Both the position numbers and the translations under genes were made by a program. Positions 27,507-36,305 of a DNA stretch of 64,000 nt are shown piece after piece (positions within the stretch are counted from its first letter, which is position 1; each line of letters begins with the position of its first letter). Source of the DNA: Zunongwangia pacifica (GTDB lineage Bacteria > Bacteroidota > Bacteroidia > Flavobacteriales > Flavobacteriaceae); contig NZ_JAKHSK010000006.1 in the NCBI RefSeq assembly GCF_023499215.1, forward strand, positions 120,807 through 184,806. Direction: 5' to 3'. Below the pieces are notes generated by a model. The model was not told the DNA's origin. It did not search any database and saw only the letters and a program-made list of their open reading frames with translations.

Positions 27507-28055
27507 TTGATCAAGATTTTAAGAATTATTGCTTTCTTTTTATTTATAGGATGCCATCTGGCTTTTCTATTATCCATATTGTTTGAAAAAGTGAACAATT
27601 TTTGGCTAATATCAGGGATCCTTATCTCTACTGCGTTAATTACCTATGCCTATTATCATAAAAATATACAAGAAGAAGAGTATTTTTTTGATGATCTTCA
27701 GGATATTGTTTATATAAGCTTAGGAGCTTTACTAACTTATTTTATTAGCGTAGATCTGGAATTTGGTAGCGTAATTGCCGCAGGTTTTACAGGTACACTG
27801 GCTTCGTATCTGCCTAATATCTTTAGAAAAACATGGATCCAAAGAGTACCTGTTGCTGCATATTGTGGTGCTTTTGTGGGAATGACAGCACCTGCGGTAT
27901 CTTCAGGGTATACTTTTATAATTTTTAGTGCCTTTTTAACCGGAGCGTTATTTATTTCAGCAAAAAATGTTTTTAATGGTTTTGGTGGAAAGTTAGGAAC
28001 TATTGCTTTTGGTGGCGTAGCCTTATCTTCACTAATCGTATATCTTTTATTTTGA
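27507..28055 (+). CDS. Membrane protein, first of a paralogous tandem pair
   Basis: The 182-residue protein has about six transmembrane helices. No named family was recognised. The start is a TTG codon; no nearby ATG is in frame at the beginning of the first helix, and a -7 promoter element precedes it. The C-terminal half (VPVAAYCGAFVGMTAP, FNGFGGKLGTIAFGG) resembles the next protein (FIGSSFIGMVS, FNGFGGALGTTA). The two are thus diverged paralogues. Stop and start overlap as TGATG, showing translational coupling. Perhaps a two-component channel or transporter, but that is an inference. Confidence 0.7.
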   Translation: MIKILRIIAFFLFIGCHLAFLLSILFEKVNNFWLISGILISTALITYAYYHKNIQEEEYFFDDLQDIVYISLGALLTYFISVDLEFGSVIAAGFTGTLASYLPNIFRKTWIQRVPVAAYCGAFVGMTAPAVSSGYTFIIFSAFLTGALFISAKNVFNGFGGKLGTIAFGGVALSSLIVYLLF

Positions 28056-28468
28056 TGGAAGCAGGGGTTATCATTTTTACCGGAATTTTTGGCGCGTTGC
28101 TTACCTGGTTTATCAATAACCATAGAGCTAAAGGAGCTATTAGGGCCTCTGCCCTGCCCTCTTTAATTGTAGGATTGTTTTTTTATTGCTTCCCCAATTT
28201 ACTTTCAGAATATCTTACCAGGCATATTCCTTTAGTATTTATCGGATCTTCTTTTATAGGAATGGTATCTATCAATATCATTTCTAAATGGATCTATGTG
28301 GCGATTTCAGGGATAGTTTTTGGTCTTATTTATTTAAATACTGGTACATTTTTTAACGGATTTGGTGGTGCTTTGGGCACTACGGCCTGTATTGCTGTGT
28401 TAGTGGCTATTGGGCTTGCAAAACTTATTAAACACCGCGGAATCAAAAAGAAAAATAGTGTTGAGTAG
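28055..28468 (+). CDS. Membrane protein, second of a paralogous tandem pair
   Basis: This 137-residue, four-helix membrane protein shares the FNGFGG-x-LGT motif with the protein before it. The ATG at 28055 overlaps the previous stop codon by one base. An upstream TTG (28052) also lies in frame but the ATG fits coupling better. Hydrophobic throughout, with a basic tail (KLIKHRGIKKKN). Function unknown; it probably acts together with the 27507 product. Confidence 0.7.
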   Translation: MEAGVIIFTGIFGALLTWFINNHRAKGAIRASALPSLIVGLFFYCFPNLLSEYLTRHIPLVFIGSSFIGMVSINIISKWIYVAISGIVFGLIYLNTGTFFNGFGGALGTTACIAVLVAIGLAKLIKHRGIKKKNSVE

Positions 28469-29126
28469 ACTAAGAAAATATTTAAGCTTCCTTTGGCCAA
28501 TTACTACTAAAACAGATTCAGATTTTAGTGGTCCACTGGAAATTACCTGGATTGATGGCAAAAAAGTTTTAGACACCAAAAACGCCAACTACTCCTACGG
28601 GGCACTTCAGAATGTATTGGAAAACGGACTCAAACATATAGATTTTGGACAAATCAATTCCGTTTTAATTTTAGGTCTTGGAGGTGGTAGTGTGGTAAAA
28701 TCGATTGCAGAAAAATTTAATTTCTTCGGAAGTATCCATGCCGTAGAAATCGATCAAAAAATCATTGATATTGCGAAAACCGAATTTGATATTTCAGCAA
28801 TAAAGAATCTGAAAATCCATAGATCTGATGCATTCGATTTTGTAAAAAATAGCAACCAATTTTATGATCTTATTATTGTTGATGTATTTATCGATACTGA
28901 AATCCCTACTATTTTTCTTTCTGATGAGTTTTGTGAAAACCTTAGCCATATTTGCCAAAACAGCCTCTTATTCAATTTAGGATTTAGTCAAAATGCTTTG
29001 AACCAGACCAAAAAAGTAACTCGCTTTTTTCAAAACAACTCGAATTTTGAAGTTCTGACCCTCGAAAAAGTTGAAGAAATTAACCGTTTATTAATCGCGA
29101 CTAAACGAAGCAGGAACGTAGTTTAA
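28458..29126 (+). CDS. Spermidine synthase-like methyltransferase-fold protein
   Basis: The product has a Rossmann-type fold of the spermidine synthase / methyltransferase group: SVLILGLGGGSVVKSI is the cofactor loop, AVEIDQKIIDIAKTEF the acidic strand 2 motif and LIIVDVFIDTEIP the following strand. It is shorter than true spermidine synthase, and the polyamine-binding residues could not be confirmed. The start is uncertain: GTG at 28458 (or TTG at 28461) overlaps the upstream gene slightly and begins with basic residues. A longer frame from 28410 overlaps much more. Last gene of a three-gene operon with the two membrane proteins. Confidence 0.75.
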   Translation: MLSRLRKYLSFLWPITTKTDSDFSGPLEITWIDGKKVLDTKNANYSYGALQNVLENGLKHIDFGQINSVLILGLGGGSVVKSIAEKFNFFGSIHAVEIDQKIIDIAKTEFDISAIKNLKIHRSDAFDFVKNSNQFYDLIIVDVFIDTEIPTIFLSDEFCENLSHICQNSLLFNLGFSQNALNQTKKVTRFFQNNSNFEVLTLEKVEEINRLLIATKRSRNVV

Positions 29127-29175
29127 ATACTATATTTTCCTGTAACGTTTTGAGGTAAATTGCTACTCATCCTTT

Positions 29176-29358
29176 ATGAAGAAGGGTCACTATTTTCAAA
29201 AACCTCTGTGCATGCAATTTCCAAAAGAAGAAGAATTCCAAAAACAACGACTACTAAAATCGAAATTAGATAAATTACGCTCCCAATTTAAGGAGGCAAG
29301 TTCTTGGTTAAAAACGAAAGAAAAATTAGAAATTGTAGTTTCTAAAAATTTAGACTAA
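29176..29358 (+). CDS. Small hypothetical protein, uncertain
   Basis: This 60-codon frame reads in the same direction as its neighbours and ends 11 nt before the gene at 29370. The product is charged and helical (KLDKLRSQFKEASSWLKTKEK). A later Met at 29212 would give 48 residues. Family not known. It may be a real small gene in an operon with 29370, but proof is lacking. Confidence 0.35.
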   Translation: MKKGHYFQKPLCMQFPKEEEFQKQRLLKSKLDKLRSQFKEASSWLKTKEKLEIVVSKNLD

Positions 29359-29369
29359 TTTTATAAAAT

Positions 29370-29822
29370 ATGGTATTAAAAACTATAAATCCCAGAGCTG
29401 ATATTGGGGAAAATAAAAAAGCTTATAAAAGTTTTTCCCTGTTTATGGGATTTCTTGACGTATTAAAACAGCAGGACTTAAATAAGGTAGTGATTGAAAA
29501 GTTAAATGCTGAAATTGACAAAATAAATGAGGTTCCCCTTAAAAAACTAAATACTCAGATAAAGAGAAGTCAGTTAAAAATGCTTCAAATTGTTGAAAAA
29601 GAGCAAAAATTAGTTCCTAAGAATTATTATAAAAAAACCTGGTTAGTTCTGGGAATGTCTGCTTTTGGAATTCCACTGGGCGTAATTTTTGGTCTAACAT
29701 TAGATAATATGGCTTTTTTAGGCATCGGTCTCCCTATTGGGTTGGCTATTGGAATGGCCGTTGGCGCACAAATGGATAAAAAAGCCGAAAAAGAAGGTAG
29801 ACAAATTAATATGGAAATGTGA
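29370..29822 (+). CDS. Hypothetical membrane protein with two C-terminal helices
   Basis: The 150-residue product has a basic, helical N-terminal part (residues 1-85) and two transmembrane helices (about 88-106 and 111-134) rich in Gly (GIGLPIGLAIGMAVGAQM). The C-terminus is charged. The Gly-rich helix pair resembles small proteins annotated only as hypothetical in flavobacteria. Function unknown. Confidence 0.65.
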   Translation: MVLKTINPRADIGENKKAYKSFSLFMGFLDVLKQQDLNKVVIEKLNAEIDKINEVPLKKLNTQIKRSQLKMLQIVEKEQKLVPKNYYKKTWLVLGMSAFGIPLGVIFGLTLDNMAFLGIGLPIGLAIGMAVGAQMDKKAEKEGRQINMEM

Positions 29823-29873
29823 TTTGCCTAAAAAACTTCGCAATTCTATGTATTGGTTGCAAATCTAGCTATT

Positions 29874-30191
29874 ATGACTATAAGCAGGTACCGGGAAGAG
29901 TACAGTAATATTATCGCTTATGCAAAACATCATAATGGCAATCCTGCAAATTATCCACTCAACGTAAGCATTAAAGAATTAAAACCAGATAAAACGGAAT
30001 ATCTACTTCATTTCACTAAAGAAGACACACTAGTTAGAATTAAGCATTTAATACAAAATGATTCCATGCATCAGGAAATTAATTATTACTACGATGATGG
30101 AAAATTAAAAGTTTGTGTGTTTCAAGATAAACGAAGAGATACTAGCTTTCACCATTTTTACATTACCGGTAAATTCAAAAAAAACAATTAA
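29874..30191 (+). CDS. Hypothetical protein
   Basis: The 105-residue soluble product begins at ATG 29874 (MTISRYREEYSN). A TTG 21 nt upstream is in frame but less likely. No signal peptide and no known motif; the pattern of alternating beta strands (KTEYLLHFTKEDTLVRI, INYYYDDGKLKVCVFQ) suggests a single compact domain. Ends upstream of repeat copy B. Function unknown. Confidence 0.55.
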   Translation: MTISRYREEYSNIIAYAKHHNGNPANYPLNVSIKELKPDKTEYLLHFTKEDTLVRIKHLIQNDSMHQEINYYYDDGKLKVCVFQDKRRDTSFHHFYITGKFKKNN

Positions 30192-30250
30192 AACTCTGTC
30201 CTGACTTAAGTTCTCATCAAGAATATTACTCAAAGGGCATAGAATTTTTA

Positions 30251-30364
30251 AGTAAACTATCTCGGGCAAGCTTACGAGGCATTCGATAGAGACAAAATTT
30301 CAATTCCGAGGCGTCCCGATTGTTATCGGGAAGGGATATTAAACCCTTTGGCAGTGCCAATAAA
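30251..30364. repeat. Dispersed two-hairpin repeat, copy B
   Basis: The element shares the AGTAAACTA left end, the ATTCGATAGAGACAAAATTT spacer and the TTAAACCCTTTGGCAG tail with copies A and C. The first stem is decayed (CTCG/CGAG only). The second is TCCCGAT/ATCGGGA with loop TGTT, identical to copy C and different in sequence from copy A. Confidence 0.8.
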
Positions 30365-30424
30365 TTCAGATAATGCACAGGTTTTATTAAGTTTCTTAAA
30401 ATTTAGAGTAATGGTACAATAAAT

Positions 30425-30880
30425 CTACTTTTTGTTAGAAGTAGTAGTGACCTTAATCTGGCTGTCCAACTCTAAAATTTTCTTGATGAAACTCTCATTG
30501 GTAAGCGGACTTATATAAATCTCGTTATAAATATCATATTTAAGGATCAATCCTTTTCTGGCCGTTGCCGGTCGTAATCCTAGCCATAAGCTTTTGCCTA
30601 CTACAATTTCGGTAATTTTCTCTAACGGTATTTCTCCCCTTAATGGACCTCCTCTATATTTAAAATAATGCGGGGTAAGCTCGTATGCTGTTCCAAAATT
30701 CAACCATAATAAAAGTCCGGCTATAAGTATCAGTAAAACATCGCCAAAAATAAAATTCTGGTTTCGGCTATTTTCAGATAAAAACTGATATATAAATATG
30801 CCACAGGCAATTGCTGTAAAACCAAAGATAACAACTAAAAAGAGCACATCTTTTCGACTTTTAAACTTCATAATTCTCAA
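30425..30880 (-). CDS. PH-domain-like membrane protein
   Basis: The 151-residue protein has two transmembrane helices in the N-terminal half (FLVVIFGFTAIACGIFIY, DVLLILIAGLLLWL), then a bacterial PH-like domain: YELTPHYFKYRGGPLRGEIP followed by KITEIVVGKS and a closing helix SFIKKILELD. Such proteins are annotated as PH domain-containing and may sit at the inner membrane. The specific role is unknown. The gene lies 20 nt downstream of the esterase gene and may be co-transcribed with it. Confidence 0.7.
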   Translation of the reverse strand: MRIMKFKSRKDVLFLVVIFGFTAIACGIFIYQFLSENSRNQNFIFGDVLLILIAGLLLWLNFGTAYELTPHYFKYRGGPLRGEIPLEKITEIVVGKSLWLGLRPATARKGLILKYDIYNEIYISPLTNESFIKKILELDSQIKVTTTSNKK

Positions 30881-30900
30881 TTTGGGGAATTGATTTTATG

Positions 30901-31704
30901 CTATTTGTCGGATTTATCTTTTACAAATTTCAACAATAATGGTAAAGCAGGATAAACCATGTTATGCCCATAACCATTCATTTCATACAAGTCTATTTCT
31001 TTTTGGCCGGCAACTTTCATCATCCTATAAAAATAAGCGTTCTCTTCGTAGCGGCCCAGCATTTCCAATTCACGATCGCCCGTAATGAGTAACGTTGGTG
31101 GTGCATCATTTCTTACGTAAAATAGTGGTGCCCATTTGTCTACAATTGGTTGTGTTCCGGGAATACCTCTTTGATCTCTAATGGTAAAATGCGTAATGGT
31201 ATGGCCACTAAATGGCACCAATCCGGCAACATCATTAGCATCTATATCATATTTTGCCAGATTATCTTTATTCATTATCGCCATTAAAGCCAGGTATCCA
31301 CCGGCCGAGTGTCCTGAAATATAAATTTCTGAAACATCACCATGATACTTTTCAATATTATTAAATACCCATGCTATTGCCGCGCTTGCATCATCTATAG
31401 TTTCTTCGGCCTTAATCTTTGGCGCCAGGCGATACCCTACGCCCACCACGACAACTTCTTTATTTTTTAATTCCTGCGGAATTTCTTTTTGGCCTCCTGT
31501 TAATCCCCCGCCATGAAACCAAACGATAACAGGATATTTTTCATCATCATCAGGATTGGGAAAATGAATATCCAGTTTGGATTGTTGTTCCATATATTCT
31601 GAAGTTGGATTTTCGTAATATTGAATATCCTTTACCTCCTGATATTGCTGTGACAATAATTGAAAAGACAGCAATAAAAAGAAAACACTTAATTTAAAGT
31701 TCAT
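30901..31704 (-). CDS. Secreted alpha/beta-hydrolase, carboxylesterase type
   Basis: This exported 267-residue enzyme has a signal peptide (FFLLLSFQLLSQQ). The oxyanion-hole motif is WFHGGG near residue 64, the nucleophile is in GHSAGGY near 130, and the catalytic Asp and His are likely in TGDRE and GYGHN near the C-terminus. This is the pattern of HSL/BD-FAE-like esterases that remove acyl groups from small esters or glycans. It lies 31 nt after the SGNH esterase in the same direction, so the pair may act together on an acetylated carbohydrate (inference). Confidence 0.85.
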   Translation of the reverse strand: MNFKLSVFFLLLSFQLLSQQYQEVKDIQYYENPTSEYMEQQSKLDIHFPNPDDDEKYPVIVWFHGGGLTGGQKEIPQELKNKEVVVVGVGYRLAPKIKAEETIDDASAAIAWVFNNIEKYHGDVSEIYISGHSAGGYLALMAIMNKDNLAKYDIDANDVAGLVPFSGHTITHFTIRDQRGIPGTQPIVDKWAPLFYVRNDAPPTLLITGDRELEMLGRYEENAYFYRMMKVAGQKEIDLYEMNGYGHNMVYPALPLLLKFVKDKSDK

Positions 31705-31735
31705 TTTTATTTTTTTTGAAAAAGTTACTCCCTCA

Positions 31736-32836
31736 CTATTCTTCGGTGGCTAAAATTTCCTCATAAAAAGGTACAATTTGATCGGCCATCATTTTATCTT
31801 CTTCGATTGAGGGATGTGCTCCGCAACCTGTTTCTGGAATGGGTGTAAAATCGAAAACATGAATTTTCTTTCCTTTGGTCTCAAAATAAGAAGCCACACT
31901 ATCTAGAGAACGGTGTAGAATTTCTTCTTTTTTTCCTGAAATCATCGGGCTATCTAAAATGGCGATTTTTGGATTATCCCGAGTATCGATAAGGTGCTGC
32001 ACAAAATTAATATAGGCACCTACATAATCATCTACACTAAAAGGCAAGCGCTCGTGCTGCCCATCACCATCAGAAAGATCATTAGTTCCCAAATTAATAC
32101 TAATGAGCTCTGGTTTAAAATCTTTGGCTGTATAGGTTTTAGTGCTATCGGTATTTAGGTACAGATTATCGTAAACATCTGGTACCGTAGGGCCGGTAAC
32201 ATCCCAGTTTCTATACATTCCCCAACCAGAAATTGAAGACAATATAAAATCGACATTCAAACGATTGGCTGCAATCGTTGCATACGAATAATACGCATTA
32301 TGCGCATCAAACCAGGCACCTTCTCCACAGGGAAATTCGATATTATCGTTACCAAATCCTGAAGTGATCGAATTTCCTATAAACTCGATTTTAAGTGCTG
32401 GTTTTTTAGGAGCATCAGCAAGATCTTTCGCTTCTAAACCGCTAAATACCAAATTACCGGTACTGGCTTCAGTAGCTTTATATAGCTCGATTAATGTATC
32501 ATTTTTACTAACCGGTATTTTTAGTTCGTTAATCGTATCCCCATCAACCCGCTTCTTTCCTTTATATTCTCCATTAATGGCCAGGGCCCAAAACGCATGT
32601 TGCTTAGGATCGTCTACTTTAGAATATATACGTATCGTATCTTGCTGCCTATTTTTAAAAGCAATTTTAGAAGCCGGACTAATCATTACCAATGACGAAT
32701 CTCTTTTATCCACTCTTCCCGAGATCGTAAAATATTCGGTATTCTGGGCAGAATACAATTTTGATGTTTGTTTTTCTTTTTGTTGGCAACCTGATAAACC
32801 CGTAACTAAAGCCAGGCCAAAAATTATTTTTTTCAT
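31736..32836 (-). CDS. SGNH/GDSL esterase lipoprotein, CE2-like
   Basis: The product is a lipoprotein (GLALVTGLSGCQQ) of 366 residues. The N-terminal part (about 30-145) is a beta-sandwich. The SGNH domain follows, with block I IEFIGNSITSGFGN near 150, block III ISINLGTNDLS and block V GAHPS near 345 holding the catalytic His. This two-domain arrangement resembles carbohydrate esterase family 2 (acetylxylan esterases). The active Ser and His are present. Upstream partner of the alpha/beta-hydrolase gene. Confidence 0.82.
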   Translation of the reverse strand: MKKIIFGLALVTGLSGCQQKEKQTSKLYSAQNTEYFTISGRVDKRDSSLVMISPASKIAFKNRQQDTIRIYSKVDDPKQHAFWALAINGEYKGKKRVDGDTINELKIPVSKNDTLIELYKATEASTGNLVFSGLEAKDLADAPKKPALKIEFIGNSITSGFGNDNIEFPCGEGAWFDAHNAYYSYATIAANRLNVDFILSSISGWGMYRNWDVTGPTVPDVYDNLYLNTDSTKTYTAKDFKPELISINLGTNDLSDGDGQHERLPFSVDDYVGAYINFVQHLIDTRDNPKIAILDSPMISGKKEEILHRSLDSVASYFETKGKKIHVFDFTPIPETGCGAHPSIEEDKMMADQIVPFYEEILATEE

Positions 32837-33094
32837 GATGATGAATTTTGCTAAAACCTTAAACTAAGGTAGGTAAAATATACTTTTATCTAAAATCTTT
32901 ATGTAAAGAAAGCACTTTATAAAATGAAATTCCTAAGAGCAAGCTTATGAGACATTTCTTATAAAATTATTTTTTATTTCGATTATCGAGTAAACGAGAT
33001 ACAAAGTTTATTTTATTTGACTTTTTCCTGAAAAAAGTGTGATTTTTAAAAGATAGAAACGATTAATGATACAAAGACCTGATAAAAATAGGGG

Positions 33095-33586
33095 ATGAAA
33101 TCGACGAAAAAAGACATTGTGCAACTCATTGAAGAAAACAAAAACCTTATTTTTAAAGTGGTTAATGCCTATTGTTATTATCCCGAAGAGCAAGAAGATC
33201 TAATTCAGGAAATTATTATTAATCTTTTAAAAAGCTATAAAAGATTTGACCATGGCGTCAAAACAACCACATGGATTTATAAAGTTGCATTTAATGTAGT
33301 GATTTCTTATAACCGAAAAATAAAGACCAGGGAAAAATACTTTGTCCCTTTAAAAGAGAAGTTTGTTCACATCCATGAGGAAAATAAAATTGAAGATGAT
33401 GAAAATCTAAAAAAACTAAATCACTTTATTCAGCAATTAAAACCCTTAAATAAAGCTTTAATGATCATGTATTTAGACGGGAAAAGCCATCAAGAAATTG
33501 CTATGGTTTTAGGAATTTCTGAAAGTAATGTGGGCACCAAAATCAACCGAGTAAAGAAAGAACTAAAAAACAAATTCAAAAAATAA
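33095..33586 (+). CDS. ECF-type RNA polymerase sigma factor
   Basis: This 163-residue sigma-70 factor has region 2 (residues 10-80, with YPEEQEDLIQEIIINLLKSY and TTWIYKVAFNVVISYNRK) and region 4 (about 105-160, with YLDGKSHQEIAMVLGISES). The intervening linker is short, as in ECF factors. It is followed after 3 nt by a membrane protein gene that may encode its anti-sigma factor. Its regulon is unknown. Confidence 0.9.
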   Translation: MKSTKKDIVQLIEENKNLIFKVVNAYCYYPEEQEDLIQEIIINLLKSYKRFDHGVKTTTWIYKVAFNVVISYNRKIKTREKYFVPLKEKFVHIHEENKIEDDENLKKLNHFIQQLKPLNKALMIMYLDGKSHQEIAMVLGISESNVGTKINRVKKELKNKFKK

Positions 33587-33589
33587 GTT

Positions 33590-34258
33590 ATGGATATCGA
33601 TAAATTAAGAAATTCCTGGCAGCAACAGGAAGAAAAACTAGAAAGCACCAGAAGCTTAAATATAGCTGTTTTAAAAGAACTAAAATTAGAGAATGCAAAA
33701 TCGAGAATAAAACAGCTTCTTTATCTACCAATTGGTACTTTATTGTTTTTTAGCTTAGTTATATGCTATGCCACATATTTTACCATCTCAAATTTTGGAG
33801 TATGGTACTTCACTTTTTCAGGGATAGTGATGCTACTTTTTTCTTTTGCCTTTGTATTTTCTTCCGTTAATCAATTACGTATTATTCTTAAACTAGATTA
33901 TCAGCAACCGGTAACGATGTTGCAACGACAACTTTCAAGACTAAAACTTTCAGTTATCTATAATTTAAAAATCGCTGCTGCCATTTTACCATTTAGTCCG
34001 TTTGTAGGACTATTTGCCATAAAGGCAATTTTCAATTTCGATGCTACCCAAGTGATCTCTTTACAGCAGATCTGGATCTTTGCTGGAATTACCGTAATCC
34101 TTCAAATTTTAACACTATTTTTTTCGGCCAAACTTAGATCCCAAAATAAGGATAAAAACTATATAAATTGGCTGTTACAGGGAAGCGGAAGTCAGATCGA
34201 AGAAGCTAAATCATTCTTATCAGAAATCGAAGATTTTGAGCAAAAATCTAAAATTTAA
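33590..34258 (+). CDS. Membrane protein co-transcribed with the sigma factor (possible anti-sigma)
   Basis: The 222-residue protein starts 3 nt after the sigma gene. Its N-terminal 40 residues are helical and charged (LRNSWQQQEEKLESTRSLN), the size expected for a sigma-binding segment. Four transmembrane helices follow (about 44-65, 70-95, 120-150, 160-180). The soluble tail is acidic. It has no recognisable zinc anti-sigma motif. A role as anti-sigma factor rests on position only. Confidence 0.65.
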   Translation: MDIDKLRNSWQQQEEKLESTRSLNIAVLKELKLENAKSRIKQLLYLPIGTLLFFSLVICYATYFTISNFGVWYFTFSGIVMLLFSFAFVFSSVNQLRIILKLDYQQPVTMLQRQLSRLKLSVIYNLKIAAAILPFSPFVGLFAIKAIFNFDATQVISLQQIWIFAGITVILQILTLFFSAKLRSQNKDKNYINWLLQGSGSQIEEAKSFLSEIEDFEQKSKI

Positions 34259-34391
34259 TAAAAAAACTTCGGTATAGATCACCAAAAAAAATATTTATTT
34301 TAAGAAAATTGTTGATAAAGAATAAATGTAGTTGATGTAAGATTTTGCTAAAAATTTGTACTAACTTTCCCTACTAAAAATATCAGCGAAC

Positions 34392-35048
34392 ATGGATTTT
34401 GAAAAAATTTTTCACTTTTTAATCGATCTTCAAATCAATAATAACAGAAACTGGTTTAATGACAATAAATCCAGATATGAAGAAGCTAAAGACGAGTTTC
34501 TATATTTTCTAAGCGATTTTTTACCACAATTAAAAGCCATTGATCCACAAATTAATATTGAAGATCCTAAAAAGTGCATGTTTAGGATTTATAAGGATGT
34601 GCGGTTTTCTAAAAATAAAGCACCATATAAAACTAATTTTGGGGCCTATATTGCAAAAGATGGACGTAAAAGTGGAAATGCCGGGTATTATATGCACATC
34701 GAGCCTGATCATTGCTTTATTGGTGGTGGAATTTATAAACCCGATGCACAAAATCTAAAAGCAATACGTCAGCATATTTATGATCATACCGAGGATTTTA
34801 AAAACATTATCCAAAATGACCAATTTCAGTCTTATTTCCCTGAAATTTATGGGGAAAAACTGAAGCGCGCCCCAAGAGATTTCCCCAATGATTTTGAGGA
34901 TATCGAATGGCTAAAACATAAAAGTTACGCCATGATCCATCCCGTTGAGAACGAATTTTGGGAGCAGAAAGATATAGAAAAACATTTGTTGAAAATTTAT
35001 AAAATCCTGCTCCCTTTTAATCACTTTCTAAATAGGGCGCTAGAATAA
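34392..35048 (+). CDS. DUF2461-family protein
   Basis: The 218-residue soluble protein matches DUF2461: NNNRNWFNDNKSRYEEAK near the N-terminus, FRIYKDVRFSKNKAPYKTN near residue 63 and GGGIYKPD near 112. The family is widespread in Bacteroidota and of unknown function. It is a single gene with a strong terminator after it. Confidence 0.85.
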   Translation: MDFEKIFHFLIDLQINNNRNWFNDNKSRYEEAKDEFLYFLSDFLPQLKAIDPQINIEDPKKCMFRIYKDVRFSKNKAPYKTNFGAYIAKDGRKSGNAGYYMHIEPDHCFIGGGIYKPDAQNLKAIRQHIYDHTEDFKNIIQNDQFQSYFPEIYGEKLKRAPRDFPNDFEDIEWLKHKSYAMIHPVENEFWEQKDIEKHLLKIYKILLPFNHFLNRALE

Positions 35049-35162
35049 GCTAAAATTCATATTTTTTCTTAGTTACCTTTTAGCCCTACTTGTAAGCCTT
35101 ATCCAATTGAAGACAACTAAAGGATCTAAAATAACATCAATTGTAATGTCTGCTGATTGCAA

Positions 35163-35209
35163 AAAATCATCCCAAGGCTTAATAAGCTTTGGGATGATTT
35201 TATTTTTTT
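35163..35209. terminator. Bidirectional terminator after the DUF2461 gene
   Basis: Arms 35163-35180 and 35184-35201 pair over 18 bp with one mismatch (AAAATCATCCCAA core). T runs flank on both strands, so it can serve DUF2461 and the convergent VOC gene. Confidence 0.8.
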
Positions 35210-35259
35210 AAAGAGATAACAAACAGAAACTAATATTACTATAATAGTTATGATCACTT

Positions 35260-35649
35260 TTAATTCATAGAATGTATACCGATCATGTTACCCTCTGTAT
35301 CCATAGCCAAAACGATAAAACCATATTCCCCAATTGCCATCTTTGGTTTAAAAATGCTTCCTCCGGCAGCTACTATTTTCGCTTCTTCGATACTACAATC
35401 TTCACTGGCAAAATAGACAATCGTACTATTGCCACCGGCATCAACACCTTCCATTTTAACCAGAGCACCTGCGACCCTATTCTTAGACTCCATATCACTG
35501 GGAAAAAATAACATTTCCATAGGCTCACCAACATCAGGTGCTGGTATAGCGTCCATCTTTAGAGAAAATACAGTTTCATAAAATTTTTGTGCTCGGTCTA
35601 GCTCGTTGACATAAATCTCAAACCAAACAACAGGATTTTCTTTTTTCAT
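35260..35649 (-). CDS. VOC-family (glyoxalase-like) protein
   Basis: The 129-residue cytosolic protein is a vicinal-oxygen-chelate fold member. It has two beta-alpha-beta-beta-beta modules: WFEIYVNELDRAQKFYETV at residues 9-27 and IVYFASEDCSIEEA later, with an ending that fits a metal-binding Glu/His set only partly. Such proteins act as glyoxalases, dioxygenases or resistance proteins. The exact function is not visible. It stands just downstream of the Crp/Fnr gene. Confidence 0.8.
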   Translation of the reverse strand: MKKENPVVWFEIYVNELDRAQKFYETVFSLKMDAIPAPDVGEPMEMLFFPSDMESKNRVAGALVKMEGVDAGGNSTIVYFASEDCSIEEAKIVAAGGSIFKPKMAIGEYGFIVLAMDTEGNMIGIHSMN

Positions 35650-35723
35650 GACTAGAAAGCTTAAAAGTTAGTGTGTTAAAATTAAGCGATCTATAGTATA
35701 CAGAACTTGCCATAAGACAAGAT

Positions 35724-36305
35724 TTAGCTTTTGGTAGCAATTTCTTTTCTAATTCGGCTTAAAGAAGTATCGGTAATCCCTAAAAACGAAGCTATATATT
35801 TTAAGGGTACTTGTTTAATAATTTCAGGCTGTGTTTTTATAAGCTGTAAATAACGATGCCTGGCACTTTGAGTAAGCATATTTATTGAACTTTGCTTGGA
35901 TATAAAAAGCTGATTAGACATCCAGGATCTGCCCCACTCCGAAAATCCCTGGATAGATACAAAGAGTTCATTAAAATCTATAATATTGATTTTCCACAAC
36001 ACTCCGTCTGTAAGTGCCTGAAAATTTTCCTGTGAGGCCTGGCTTAAAAACAATGAAGCTACTTCAATCAATATTTGATTAGCTCCAAAAAAACCAGTCG
36101 TAATTTCATTTCCTTTAAAATCGATTACATACGACCTAAACAAGCCTTTTTCAACTAAATAATATTCCTTGCTTATTTTCCCCGCTTTCAAAACAAAATC
36201 ATTTTTAGAAAATTTTACTTGCGAATGAGCATTAATAATACGCTGGTAATCTTCCTTTCTTATTGTAGGATAGTCATAAATTCCTTCAAAAAAAGTTTTA
36301 TACAT
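35724..36305 (-). CDS. Crp/Fnr-family transcriptional regulator
   Basis: The start is taken at Met 36305 (MYKTFFEGIYDYP), since the 15 residues before it are hydrophobic and unlike the family; the frame is open to 36350. The protein has a cyclic-nucleotide-binding-like domain (FSKNDFVLKAGKISKEYYLVEKG, about residues 30-110). The C-terminal helix-turn-helix is short: VPLKYIASFLGITDTSLSRIR. This form is common in Bacteroidota. The typical cNMP-binding RSA motif is absent, so it may bind another ligand. Confidence 0.85.
   Translation of the reverse strand: MYKTFFEGIYDYPTIRKEDYQRIINAHSQVKFSKNDFVLKAGKISKEYYLVEKGLFRSYVIDFKGNEITTGFFGANQILIEVASLFLSQASQENFQALTDGVLWKINIIDFNELFVSIQGFSEWGRSWMSNQLFISKQSSINMLTQSARHRYLQLIKTQPEIIKQVPLKYIASFLGITDTSLSRIRKEIATKS

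Noticed and set aside
34530..34751. Antisense frame inside the DUF2461 gene
   Set aside because: Opposite-strand shadow of a clearly conserved gene; no independent signals.
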